Shown piece after piece: positions 44,395 to 56,444 of a DNA stretch of 64,000 bases. The translations under genes were made by a program, and so were the position numbers. The notes below the pieces were generated by a model. That model was not told where the DNA came from. It did not search any database and saw only the letters and a list, made by a program, of their open reading frames with translations. The DNA is from Entrophospora sp. SA101 (lineage: Eukaryota > Glomeromycota > Glomeromycetes > Entrophosporales > Entrophosporaceae). Positions within the stretch are counted from its first letter, which is position 1, and every line of letters begins with the position of its first letter. The stretch covers positions 35,162-99,161 of the forward strand of contig CAUDNR010000668.1 of assembly GCA_958430865.1 (NCBI GenBank), read 5' to 3'.

Positions 44395-47052
44395 TTAAAA
44401 ATCTGATGAATTGATACTACCAGGTCTTTGATGTGCAATATATCCACCTAACTCACAACACGAATCACAAACACGATGATACAAAGTTGTATTGGTTGTG
44501 TTATTAGGTGCAGATGGATCAGATAATACTTGAAGTGATGGCAAGGTAACTCGTGCAGTTGAACATTTATCGCAAAAAACTTGTCCACATCGTCTAAATA
44601 TCAAAACCAATCAATTAATCAACCAACCAATCAATAATAACAATGTTGTTATTAATTATTTACCTGCAATGATGTTTTCTAATCCAGAAATTAAATTTTT
44701 TTTGACATTTACGACATTCATAGACATCATCGTCATTTTCCCATTTTGGATGCGTAGTAAGCGTACTACTTGCTGGTACATTTGTAATGTTTAAACCTCT
44801 GGTAGGTGTTACCATCCCTGATTTATTATTATTGTTGTTATTTTTTTAGGAAAAAAAGTTCAAATTAATCACATTTTTTTATTTTTTTATTTAAAAAAAA
44901 CCTCTATATGTATTACCATTATTTGTAATATCATGACTAGATCTTCTAATAGGCATTTCTAGTCCAAACTTATTACGAGACGAAATTGATGATACACTTC
45001 GATGACTTGAAGTTCTATTATTATTATTATTCTTTGGTACCAAAGCTTCTAAATATTCTCTATGATGTGAAAAAGATTTTATAAGTGAGTCGGCTTCTTC
45101 TCTTTTTTGGTCATTAGTCTCAGCTGTATATACACAAAAAATATAGTAATGATAATAATAAATATATTATTGACATTAGATATATATATAATATCCATAT
45201 GTATACAATAATAACAATAATACACACAATTAATTCCATTTTGTAAAATTTTTATTGCCTCTTTATATACTGCTAATTGTTTATTTAAATCGTCTTTTTT
45301 TCCTTCTCCACTATTTTGATGATTTTTAATAATGGATTCGGCCTTTTGAATATAATCCAAACCACTCAATTCTGATTCTTTGATTAAATGTAGAGATTCA
45401 ATTGGTTCCATATCACCAAGACTTAAACGACGTTTCATCACACGAACCCATCTTCTTCTTCTTACCGAACTATTGGCATTTTGAGGCGGATGTGCGCTCC
45501 AATTTTCATCTAGTTCGGTAAAATTCCTAGCATATTGCCATCCTTCTGAATCCACGTAAGGATGTGACATATCTATTTGCCATTCATCTACCCAAAACCA
45601 TTGTTTATTATGTGATTTTGTGGTGGTTGCATTAGAAATAATTGTTATCGATGAAGAATTGGGCCCAACTGGTAATTTTATATCTTCTTTAGATGAAGTT
45701 TCTCCACTAGGATGGAGTGACCAGGCTCCACGCAAATCTGTCTTCAAAAGATTTGCTGCTGAATATTTTGGTGAACTACGAAGTGCCATTGAGAAAACAT
45801 TTGAAGCCCTTTGATTTTCATGAAGAATAATTGGTACTGATATGTGGAAAGTAAAAACATCATATGGTTGATTGATTGGTGGCAAAGATGTTTCAAGATG
45901 ACTAAATGACGTTGCTATTGTAAATGTATTATTTTCAATAGTTAATTAAAAATTAATTAAACAGTTAATAGTAATAATAAATAAACTTTTTTTAAAAAAA
46001 CTATTTTTAAAACTTACGTCCAGGTATTTGTCCTTTCCCTTTCCACCAGTCACGTTCAGCTCTTTCCAACACTTCACAAATATAAGCCTCATTACTCGTT
46101 GCTGCTGCATCATAAGCAGTCTCGCCAAAATTATTTTTAATAAGAGGATTGGATTTAGCATAATTTAAAAGATATTCAACGATGTCAAGATGTCCTTTTG
46201 ATGCAGCATTCACTAGTAAATTTTTTTTAATACAAAAATGTGAATAAAGTCATTTTAATCATATTTATATATATGTGGCAACAAAAATTGATTCATATTC
46301 ATATTTGTTTAAAAAAAAAGACCACTCACTTAAAGGCGTAATATTTCTATTATTTCCAACATCTACATCCACGCCATCGGCAGATTCTACCAAATATTTC
46401 ACTATATGCAAATGTCCCCGTGCAGATGCATTATGTAATGACGTCCATCCATCATTGTCTTTTTGTGATACAGATGCATCTTTTTGCAAGAGATAATTGA
46501 CAACTGGTATATGTCCATTATATGATGCTTTTAATAACGCAGTCTATATAACATGTACATGTAGCGTACACATATAAATGAATATAATAAATAAAATAAA
46601 TGAATAAAATGAATAAATAAATTTATTTATTATATTTTTATCTTTATATTTTATCTTACCTCACCAGTTTGATCTTCTAAATCAACAATTGCACCTGCAC
46701 TTTCTACCAACCACCTAACAACATCCAAATGACCACGTGAAGCTGCATAATGAAGCGGTGTTAAACCTGAAGAAAGATTTGCAACGTTGGCGCGTGTGAA
46801 ATCTGTCACCTTTCCACCAGATCCTTTTGGTGCTAAAATCTCTTTAACTTTTGCTAAATAACCCAGAGAAGTTGCCTCATAAATATTCATATCCTCCGAA
46901 TCCCTGAGGTAGCGATAGGCATTGTTTATGGAGTTTGGAGGAAGTTTTATTTGTTTGGAATGTATGTTTCCATAGTATTTATGAGTTTCTCCTGGAATAG
47001 GTGGATAAACAAATTCTGGAATTTTTGCTATAATTGGTGCAGATGAAAGCAT
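44395..47052 (-). CDS. ankyrin-repeat, DysF/peroxin-type and FYVE zinc-finger protein
   Basis: Seven exons by eye: 46660-47052, 46330-46543, 46018-46212, 45228-45914, 44902-45123, 44664-44817 and 44395-44593. They sum to 2064 bases, 687 residues, all phases matching. Residues about 95-260 hold at least three ankyrin repeats (GLTPLHYAASRGHLDVVRWL, DGWTSLHNASARGHLHIVKY, NAASKGHLDIVEYLL). Residues about 370-430 match the dysferlin/peroxin (DysF) pattern: WFWVDEWQIDM, SEGWQYARNF, then RRRRWVRVMKR. The C-terminal FYVE finger has WENDDDVYECRKCQKKFNFW, RKHHCRRCGQVFCDKC and RVCDSC, with the basic R(K)HHCR phosphoinositide-3-phosphate-binding patch intact. The protein should bind PI3P membranes such as endosomes or vacuoles. 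Exon 5 ends with a weak donor (GTTTTT). Ankyrin-FYVE proteins are known in fungi; the DysF insertion is unusual to my knowledge. Confidence 0.88.
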
Positions 47053-49650
47053 TTTTGTTTTATCAATTTACTTGATTATTATTATTATTATTATATATAA
47101 AAAATAAAAAGTCATACCGATTTTAGTAAATTTTCACGTTACACTGCCGAATTCATAACCAATGGTTAGCCAATAAAGGAAATTTCAATCCTTTTTAGTC
47201 CGCATGTTAAGTCATCAAACATTGTTTATCAATCATCAACCAATAAAATTGCAAGAAATTTAGCACTAACCATTGAATTTTGTACAAAATTTTGCACGGA
47301 CACTCTACTAATGGTAATGCAACTAGGTAGATCATTAAGAAAATATCCTGTTCTGATTCAGATGCAGTTCAGCAATCTCATTCTTTGGAACAATCACAAT
47401 CACAATCACAACCTATTTTTAAAAAATCGATATTAATCCTCATTTCAGTCAGAATAAGTTGTTCTACATCAATTTCTAATGGATTAAAAAAAAAAGACTT
47501 AATCCACCTCACCTTATTAATTCTTTGTCTTGTAAATGATGAAAAATATTCATCTTTGTGCACTGTTTAAAAAAAAAATCCTCACATTTGACAAGTAATG
47601 ATGAACCTTTTTCAAATTGAATAGTAGTGGTGATAAGTATATATTATTTTAGAAGACATTTTTTCTTTGTATTTTTTATTATATAGATTCAAGATTCTTT
47701 AATGAACACAATAAATTTATAATGTGAGAGGAATGGAAGAGTCATAATGATAGTGACAGCATAGATACTATAAAAAGGCTCTTGGAACCATTCATTACAT
47801 CTGATGAAGTAAAATAAATTTTTATAAAAAAAGGATTAGAGGGACTTATTAAGAGAGATAAAATATATTATTAGCATTGAAGATCTACAGTATTTAATTA
47901 TATTGAGATCAAATAGCTGATAAAGGTTTGGTTATATATATATATATATATTTCTGAACATTATATTATCATAGCAAGGCTAATCTTCACTCTACTATGT
48001 GTAACTGATAATTAGATTTTCTCTAGGCTCAAACAACAACATTAATTAATTTACTTGGATCTATAGGAAATTTCCAAAAGGTTTACAACTACAACTGGCT
48101 GCCAGGACTATCACTCAAGCAACAAGTGTTAACTAAAATAAAAGAGTCAATCACCAAGTGATCCAATTTCTTCACCAACAGCAATTTAATTAGAAAAACA
48201 AGTCAGTGAAAAAGATCTGAAAAAATTGCTAAATTGGATAATAGCATTAGCAAAGAAATTATTATTGAGTGATTACAGACTAATTCTGCTAACTGAGGAA
48301 TTACTAATGATTCTCAACAGCAAGAACTGGCTCAAGCTACTTTTGCTCAAGAAGTAGAAGAATAAGATAATTAATGATAAGTTCGCCAAACTGGAAGTTG
48401 AGAAAAAGAGTGCCTTTTATTTTAGCTTACTTGGTTATAAAGAATGCTAATTCACCAAAATAAGACCAGAATCAAAGAAAATAATTTAAATATTGATTAT
48501 GAAAAAGAAAAATATCCCCAAAACGAGAATACTATTCAGGAATTACAAACAAAGTTAAAGAATTAGAAAGGCAAAAGGTCTGAAATAACTAAAACAAGAA
48601 ATTATTTAGATTTAAATGGAAACAAAATGCCAAGGCTAAATAAAATTTTTTTTGAATTAGCCTGAACAGCTAAGCCAAGGCTAAAGTGAAAGAAGAGAAA
48701 AGTTTATATGGAGGATATTGAATAATTAAAAAAATGAGAATCAAAAAAAATATATATTGGTAGTGTATACAATTGTGACTAATTTACAAACTCTTTGATT
48801 CTTTGTTACATAATACTCAATTTCTGATTTTACGCAGCATGCCCAAATTTGTGTTATTTTACATAATATTAATCTATAACATGAAGATTATAATTAACGG
48901 AAATATTAGGCCTGTTTGCTTGATAACTTTTTAAAATAATTTGCACAAGTCTAAAATTAAAAACCACTTCCAAGGTCATTTGACTAAACTCGTGTTATTT
49001 ACATAATCTATAACATAAATATTATAATTGGTGGAAATATCAGGTCCTGTTTGTTTAATAGAAAAAATTAGTAATTGGATAACAAAAGGTTTCTTTGAAT
49101 TAAGTTTATATGATCTACAAATTGTATGGAAAGTTCTTGCTGGAAAACATGATAAAAAATTTAATTATAATAAAAAGTTCCCATATATCCCATATAGCGA
49201 ATATATGATTATGTGTAACATTCCACCATATTTGACTTATTGATGGTTTCAATTATTAGTTTCATCTTAAACTTCTTTTTCCATTAGGAAAGTTTTTATT
49301 ATGTATATTTTTTTAGAAACATTAAATTAGTTTTATTTGGAAAATTCGTGAATTGAGAATGCTATTTATGTCATTTGATTCAATGTTTCCTTATTATATT
49401 ATTTTAGTCTTATCTATCTAGATTATTAATAATACGACCTAACTGTTTTCGGATTTTTTCCAACAATAAAATAAATAGTTTACAATAGAATTTTATCTTG
49501 TCATTTCTCGTCTCGTTAATAAAAAATTTTTTTAACTTTTTTTTTTATTCTTTAATTATTTCCTACACATATATATTATATATATTGAATGTACATAAAT
49601 AATATTTATAAAGATCATATTTAAATAAATAAATAAATATACATATAAAT
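47053..49650. other. intergenic with coding relics
   Basis: 48058-48160 reads, in one plus frame, GSIGNFQKVYNYNWLPGLSL and KQQVLTKIKESITK before a stop, and further fragments such as DSQQQELAQATFAQEVEE follow. This is a decayed protein or TE ORF I cannot name. 48850-48930 and 48990-49063 are two imperfect copies of one unit (ATCTATAACAT, then ATTATAATT, GGAAATAT and GGCCTGTTTG or GGTCCTGTTTG). The 71-codon frame at 49028 overlaps the second copy. The last 130 bases are probable promoter of the next gene. Confidence 0.35.
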
Positions 49651-51481
49651 ATGACACAATTGTCGTCACAACCACAAGAACTTTCACAAGAACGGCGGCA
49701 ATCACAAAATCAAGAAAGTCGAACAGAAGAACTTCAAGAAGAAAATCTTGAAATTGATAACAATAATGTTGCAGATAACGACGATAATAATAATAACAAC
49801 AGTGACATAGTTACTATCGCATCATCATCGGCATCAAATGATAGTAATGATAATAATAATAACGACAATGATTATAGTCATCTACCACCACCACCACCGT
49901 ATGAACAAGTACCAAAAGTACCATTACCAGTCATAGTGGATGTTAATGGCGATGATGAATTACCAACTTATCAACAGACGGTTCCAAGTCACCGTAATCC
50001 TAATTTTTACTCGACAAATAATTACCGTAATGACAGCAGTGGTATTAATATTATAATTAGATTTATCAATCACTTTTATCACTGATAAAAATTAAATTTA
50101 ATCAAAGTATCTTTTTAATATAGATGATGAAAATCAACAGTGTTGTTGTTTTAAAAGGAAGGGCCGATCTAGATTTTGTATGTTGTCGTTTGGATTAGCC
50201 TTGGTGATAATTATCATTGTAACTGTAAGTATATAATTAAAATTTTAATTTTAATTCTCTCTCTTTTTTTTTTTTTTTAATATAAGAAATTAATCAATTC
50301 TCAATCATATCAAATCGGATAATTAGGTGATTGGAATTTCTAACAATAAAGCGTGTCGTGAACTCGAATTAAATGATTCGAATGATGTTAATTTATTTAG
50401 CTTTAATCCAAATGTTTATAATAATTTCAAGGTTTTACCAAGATTCGTCAAGGTAATTATTAATTACTCACTCTTATCGATAAATTGCTATTATTAATAT
50501 TAATTACTGTTATCCGTTGTTAATCATTATATATTATTTAGTATGGATCTATAAACGTCTCACAGTCTAATTCAACCAATGCAACTGATGCGTTGATCAA
50601 AGTACAATATAATTCATTAGCAAATGATAAAATTCAAATCACACAAGAAACATATGGAAATTCTTATGCTATAAAAATTGTAATAGAAATTTTTTTTTCT
50701 TTTTTCTTTGTTTTTCAAAAAATAAAGTAATTAATTATTACTTATTCTACAAAATGTTACAATTTAGGTACAAGTAAACTCAATCACTATGTTTGGTCTT
50801 AGTATACCACCTAGATGTATAGTAGCGAATATTGACATCACTCTACCATTAATCATGGATCCTAATACTAATGAAACAACATTTCATACGGATGATTTTG
50901 ATATAACGTTTGCAGAGAATGCTAACAAGTATAACCAATCACTAACGATTAATAATGAAGATTCTAAGATTCAATTTAATAATTTATCCGCCAAATCATT
51001 AGTTATTAATTCTAATGCTGGTTATGTAAATGGAACAATCACAGGCATCGAAAATAATTTTAGTGTCATTGCGGATGATGCTGATTTAAATCTAAGTGTT
51101 GGAATTGCTGATAATGCAAAGTCTGCTATGGTTGATATTGTAAATGATGTGGGTCAGATTAATTTAACTTTTGTAAGTATTATATTATTATTATGGCGAC
51201 GTAGTATTTTATTTTATTTTTATTGCGGTGCATATTGTTATTGTTATTTTGCTATTTGTTAATAAATAATATTATTAATTATATAATAATAGATCAATGG
51301 ATTCACTGGTAGTTACGATATTGTTACTGGAAGAGGTATAATTTCAACAAATTATCCACAAGAAGTTAAAATAAGTGACAATGAACATAAAGCCAATGAC
51401 ATCAACACATCCAATAATAGATTTACAAACGGCTCTTTATCAATTAAAAATGAGGATGGTGCAGTTAATGTTACATTCTAA
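49651..51481 (+). CDS. single-pass membrane protein with beta-rich ectodomain (DUF4097-like)
   Basis: Six exons: 49651-50041, 50124-50224, 50327-50452, 50542-50679, 50768-51172 and 51293-51481, giving 449 residues with all phases closing. Residues 1-130 are disordered, rich in Q, E, N, D and S, with a PPPPPYEQVP motif (proline-rich, PPxY-like). A CCCF cysteine cluster (about 137-140) could be palmitoylated. Residues about 149-168 form the membrane helix. The remaining 280 residues alternate hydrophobic and polar positions in N/D/T/S-rich strands (for example SLVINSNAGYVNGTITG and NFSVIADDADLNLSV), as in DUF4097/adhesin-like beta-helices, with several N-x-S/T glycosylation sites. A cell-surface or vacuolar role is inferred. 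Exon 1 ends at a weak GTATTA donor. It is convergent with the kinase gene (190 bp). Confidence 0.8.
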
Positions 51482-51671
51482 AATTATAATTTTTATGTTA
51501 TATATATATACGCAGTATTTATTATGTTTATAAGATGCCAAGAAATCGGCAATTAAATTTTTTTTTGTTAAATAATTAGATTAGATTAATTAATAAATAT
51601 AATATATAATATATAAAAACAGAGTTACTTTTTTGTATATTCTATAGTCTAAATGATACTCTTGATATTTT

Positions 51672-52798
51672 TTACATTATGGTCTCGCTGATTAATTGTC
51701 TATTTTTATCTAATATGATTCTTAAATGCTTTCCATAATGTTCATTGAGATTTGTGCAACTTTTAATTTCTTCTTCCTCCTCCTTTTTATTTTCAACTTT
51801 ACAAAAGAAATTTTGTTTTCTTAGATATGGTAAATATATTTCATAAGAAGGCATAAATCTATCAACAAAATTTCTAACTTCTTCTTGGCTCATACCACTC
51901 TTATTCTTGTTTTGTTTCTTCATATTTTCTTCTTGTTCCAATCTCCATTCATAAACATTACTGATATTCTCAACATCCAAATGTATAAATATATCAAAAT
52001 ACTTGTACCAATGTTTCTCGTAATTTTTTAAATTTTCATTAATTAACAAAATATTTTCTAACGAATAACAATCATTGTTAATGTTGCTATCATAATAAAT
52101 ATTTTTCAAATCTTCTTTTTTTAATGACTTGAAACCAACACACCATCCTTCAAATAACATTATGTCAAATGGTGGATAACTTTTTATCCATTTATCAATC
52201 GATAATCGATTACCTTGACCATTATTTAACGACTTGTCATAAGATGGAACCAATAATACTTCCTTTTCTCCTTCTTCTTTTTCACGACTACTACGATTAT
52301 GTGAGGATGAGGAAGTTGAATATTTGAATTGATTGTCGCATAGTTTTTTAAAGAAATTTACTCCTAATAAAATATCATGAGTTCCAGGTTGTCCACGATA
52401 CTTTAACAATTTGTTATCCGGATATTTGCTTGACAATTTTAATTGATCAGAGTGACTTAAATAAAAATCATCAATTGAACATGATACGATTGAATCATTA
52501 TAATTGTTGTTGTTGTTGCTGTTGCTGTTATTGTATAATGACTTTTTAAGTTGATATTTTAATTGATTTACTAATGTGGTTTTACCTAAAAAAAGATATC
52601 TTTTATTATTATTCAATTAATTAATTAATTTGTATTTGATATTTTGTTTTTTTTGTTACCAGATCCTTGAGGTCCGTTTATAGCAACTATTAAAGGTTTA
52701 GATGAATATTTAGTAATTTTTCCTAATTTTTTAAAATGATTTAAAATAAATTTTGTAATCGAATCTATTAACAATACAGATGATGATGGTGTTTCCAT
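51672..52798 (-). CDS. P-loop small-molecule kinase, D-glycerate 3-kinase/TDA10-like
   Basis: Exon 1 52660-52798 and exon 2 51672-52585 (intron 74 bp, GTAACA...TTTAG) give 350 residues. The intron splits the Walker A glycine codon. Motifs: PLIVAINGPQGSGKTTLV (Walker A, 42-49), SCSIDDFYLSHSDQ (the DDFY block typical of glycerate kinase/PRK-like enzymes), YRGQPGTHDI, VPSYDKS, GQGNRLSIDKW and FDIMLFEGWCVGF (Walker B-like with the E-G-W signature), then W..Y (ORF end region). In this family these residues bind ATP and the sugar-acid substrate. The yeast relative TDA10 is an ATP-binding protein of unclear role, and plant GLYK phosphorylates glycerate in photorespiration. The exact substrate here is unknown. 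A poly-N stretch (about residues 65-80) is a lineage-specific insertion. It is divergent from the GRF gene, 123 bp apart. Confidence 0.87.
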
Positions 52799-52921
52799 GA
52801 AGAGAATTTAATATTAACGTAAAAGTAATTTTATGCACGTGTTACTTTCTTTTAACCGCCCAATTCGGATAAGATTATTTTCATCATATTAATATTAATA
52901 TCTCCATCCGTTTATTATTAT
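52799..52921. promoter_or_regulatory. probable bidirectional promoter
   Basis: A 123-bp gap between two divergently read starts (kinase ATG at 52798, GRF gene ATG at 52922 or 52949). No clear TATA. A CACGTG motif (about 52836-52841) and a small GC-rich patch (AACCGCCCAATTCGG) stand out. Confidence 0.45.
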
Positions 52922-54005
52922 GTGAAATTTGTGTGTAACTTTAAGGCCATGGATAATAATAAAAGACGTTCTTCTAACTCTTCTGACGTGCCAAGATGTT
53001 TTTGCGACAAACCTGTATCCATATGTTTATCTGAGAGATCAGGGATCCTTATTTATGATTGTCATTACGTTGAACATGTTAATCCTTGGAGTTTAGGCAG
53101 AATACTTGAATACGATAATGAAAATAAAAAGATCATGCAAACGGTTTCCAACTTATCTGAAAGGGTAAGAAACGCGCCCTTTTCTATTTATATGTAAGGA
53201 ATTGTATGTTCATTCATTGAATTTAAAAAGAAGGGATTATTTATTTAGGAAACTGTTGAAGAAAAAGACGTTCTATACAATCCATCTACTACCGAAACTA
53301 TGGATAATGATGGTGATGACGGGTCTGATTGTAGTAAATCAAAGGAAAATAAAATTTGTGCTTTTCATGTACATCAGCCAATATGGAATGAAATGTGTCG
53401 AGGAGAATCATTGAATAACAATCATCCTGAACTAAACACTTGTCCCTTTTTCAATTTTACTTTTTGTGTAATCTTTAATACCATAACTGAATTTCCTATC
53501 AATATACCCGCTGTACCAAGATGTTATTGCGGCAAACCAATAGTTTTGAGAAGAATTATTAGACGGCATAATAAGGGAAAATGGTTTATGTCATGTGCAA
53601 GTTATCAGGTAACATATACATGGAACACATTTAATGATAAATGTTATATGTGGTTATTTAAAAAAATTTTTCCTATAGATACCAGGAGCAAGACCAAAAT
53701 GTGCATGGTTTGAATGGGCTAATAAAGTATTGTATGATAAAAAAGATCAATGTATTCACGAGAATATTTTCAATTTTGAACAAGCATTGATTATGGAACC
53801 GATGTATCAACAATGGCAAATTGGAAAGAAACTTGGAAAAGTGCTAATTGAAAATTTAGAAAATGAAATTCTAGAAATTCTAGCAAATATCAGCATTAGT
53901 GAAGAAGAAAAGGATCATGACGATAAAGATGTTACTAGACATTTTCAGGAAATAAAAGATATTCAAATCAACAATCATGATGACATTGATTTCTTTAACA
54001 CATAA
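52922..54005 (+). CDS. GRF-type zinc-finger protein (one canonical and one degenerate finger)
   Basis: Three exons: 52922-53164, 53249-53608 and 53679-54005, 309 residues; the start may instead be the ATG at 52949. The canonical GRF finger spans the second intron: VPRCYCGKPIVLR (about 170), NKGKWFMSCASYQ, then ARPKCAWFEWAN, matching C-x-C-G-x-P..R..NKGR.F..C....C.FF.W. GRF fingers bind single-stranded DNA or RNA and occur in topoisomerase III, NEIL3 and APE2 and as stand-alone proteins. Exon 1 has a decayed look-alike, VPRCFCDKPVSICLSE ... YDCHY, lacking the glycine and the C-x-WF part. The C-terminal 90 residues are helical and acidic. No catalytic domain is seen. An extra intron within exon 2 (about 53467-53510) is possible. 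Confidence 0.78.
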
Positions 54006-54363
54006 TAATGATAATCTTCTGATACTAAAATTGGGGGTTAGATGGGAGGATTCTAGAAAACTTATTGCCTTTATTTTCTTTAAAATATAATGTAATTATA
54101 ATATTATTAATAGCCTTATATATATATAATTGGAGAGGTAAGAAAAAATCTTGGTAAATTTCTTTGGCTTTTTCATCTTGATCTACATACAACAACAGGA
54201 CCTATATAGATAGTTGCCCTAAATTTTCAAAATAACGTATTAAATTTATCAAGTTGGTAATCTTTAATGATAGTTTTTTAAAAATGGATAGTTTAAATTT
54301 CAATTGTTATGACTTTTGCCCAGTGCCTTAAAATTTGTAAAAATAAATAGTAGTACTATATAT

Positions 54364-54560
54364 AGTTAAACCTCGATAAGCCGAACCACTATAAACCGAT
54401 TTTCGCTTTATAACGATGTAAAAATTGGTTAACCAATAACATAATTAATAAAATTATCCTTGTTAAGCCGAATTTAATATAATTTGATAAACCGAAATTT
54501 TAAAAATTCGTCTTATGATAAAATTCGGTTTATAATCAATTACCTTAAAAGCAAATATCT
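54364..54560. mobile_element. pogo/Tigger-type terminal sequence
   Basis: AGTTAAACCTCGATAAGCCG resembles the CAGT-x-AAACCTCG-x termini of pogo-like elements. Related CCGAA/TTCGG motifs recur in both orientations up to about 54530. It looks like a decayed non-autonomous copy next to a second pogo end. Confidence 0.5.
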
Positions 54561-55560
54561 ACAGTCGAACCCTCGTTTCAACCCCTTGATTTTATTAATT
54601 AAAAAATTCTCGTTTCAACGGATTTTATATTAATATTTAAATCGCGTTTCAACGGACAACGGATTTTTTGGTAGGATTTTAGTAATAGTAATAATAAAAA
54701 GTCACTAATCGCGTTACAATGGATTCACGTGATATAGATTTTATAAAAAAAAACACACATTACTATGTTAAGATTAATTCATTGCTAAATAATAATATAA
54801 ACAAATTGAATAATTCTCACATTACTATTACTAAATAATAATATTAATATTAACCAAAATTCTCTAAATAATGATTTTACACAAATAATTAAACACACAT
54901 TACTAAATAATAATATTAACCAAAATTTTCATATTTCTAAATAATGATTTTACACAAATAATTAAACACACATCACTAAATAATAATATTAATCAAAATT
55001 TTCCATATTTCTAAATTGATAATAAATAAATATCTTCTAATAATTCTACATAATCAACATTTTCTTTGATTTCTTTAAATTAATAAATCTCTAAATTCTA
55101 CGAAATTAAAATGTCTCAACAACTATCTTCTTCTTCCAAAAAATGTGAAAAAGCTTTTGAAACTGTTTTTAATTTTCTTGAACAAAATAATATACAAGCA
55201 GATTATAATGAATTAAAAGCTTTAAAATCATTGAAAAAAAACAATAGAATCATATAGTATTCAAAATTCAATACAAACAAACGTTACTAGTTTTTTCAGT
55301 AAATAATTGACTATTATTAGCATTTAATTTTTTGTAAATTATATCAAGTATTGTATTAAGTATTATTTATTATATTTAAATTATACTAAAATTTTCCTGT
55401 TGATCCTGTAGATCATTATCTCGTTTCAATGAATAACATGAATAGTAATAATGCTAATACTAATTCAGTAATTATAATTGTAAATCATCTCATAAATCGA
55501 ATTTTGGCTGTAACTCGCGAAGAAAACTCATATGTAACTGCCACATTAATTCGCAATCGA
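54561..55560 (+). mobile_element. decayed pogo/Tigger element
   Basis: The left end is ACAGTCGAACCCTCGTTTCA with the related ACGGATTTTATATT and CGTTTCAACGGA repeats. It contains a transposase C-terminal relic. CTCGTTTCAATG near 55420 may belong to the right end, which is not otherwise clear. Confidence 0.55.
55111..55306 (+). pseudogene. pogo/Tigger transposase C-terminal fragment
   Basis: Reads MSQQLSSSSKKCEKAFETVF, then LEQNNIQADYNELKALKSL. After a frameshift in an A-run it ends SIQTNVTSFFSK-stop. The helix ending plus a final T-S-F-F segment matches the C-terminal tail of pogo-type transposases. The DDE core is absent. Confidence 0.6.
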
Positions 55561-55606
55561 TAAATTTATTTCAAAAAAAGAGTTCTTTAAAACAAATAAT
55601 GATAAT

Positions 55607-55725
55607 CAGTGTTGAAAATTCGGTGCGGGGAATGCGGGGGTGTAACATTACACACCAATCAACTTTTTAATTTTTGGAGATAGTTTCTAAATTTGTACTG
55701 ATTACACAACGAAATTTCAACACTG
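55607..55725. mobile_element. 119-bp MITE with 8-bp TSD
   Basis: Ends are CAGTGTTGAAAATTCG and CGAAATTTCAACACTG, inverted with one mismatch, flanked by perfect ATGATAAT repeats (55599-55606 and 55726-55733). CAGTGTTG and the 8-bp duplication fit hAT. A GGTGCGGGGAATGCGGGGGT stretch lies inside the left end. Confidence 0.85.
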
Positions 55726-56444
55726 ATGATAATAATAATAAATATTCATCTGTTGTAATAATTAATTCGCCTAGAATAACTGTTCGTCTTATTGATACTT
55801 CATCTGTGGATAGAGATCTTGACTGTACTCTTTTGTTTTCATTCATTCATTTATTATTGATTTTTATAATGTTTATTATTATCAATATATATTTATTGAA
55901 CCCTTGAACAAGCATTTGATCGTGAGACGTGTGTCGCAAAAACTGTTGGATAGATCGTCAACAGATCACGTGTACCCTAAACACAAAAACAATATTATTT
56001 CATATTTATTTTACTTTCTACCTCAAATTTAATTTTACCAGATCCAATTGTAATTTGAAGAAGGGTGCTTTCAGATGAAGAAAAAGAAATCCTTAAAAAG
56101 CTAGATCAACATACAGAATTTTTTCTTGCAAGTTTTGTTGAAGAATTATTGATGGAATTAAAAAATTATTCAAATTCTTGGACTAAAAACAAATTAGAGG
56201 TCATTGGTATAATAAATACAAAAGAAACAAAAATATTTAACTTTTTAATATTTCCATTAGTTCAAATAATTTTTTTCTATTTCTAATTCATCAAATAAAT
56301 AATATACCTATAGAATTTATTATTTTAAATAATAGATATACTTGGTCCATTCAATTTATTCATTTTTTTGTTAATTGTAAAAAAAGATTCAGTGAATGGT
56401 CTTTACATGAATAATATTAAAAGTCTCTGAAAGATATCTGAAAC

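Noticed and set aside
52799..52921. CACGTG as a defined regulatory site
   Set aside because: One occurrence of a 6-mer in a promoter is not evidence of binding. Kept only as a remark in the bidirectional promoter entry.
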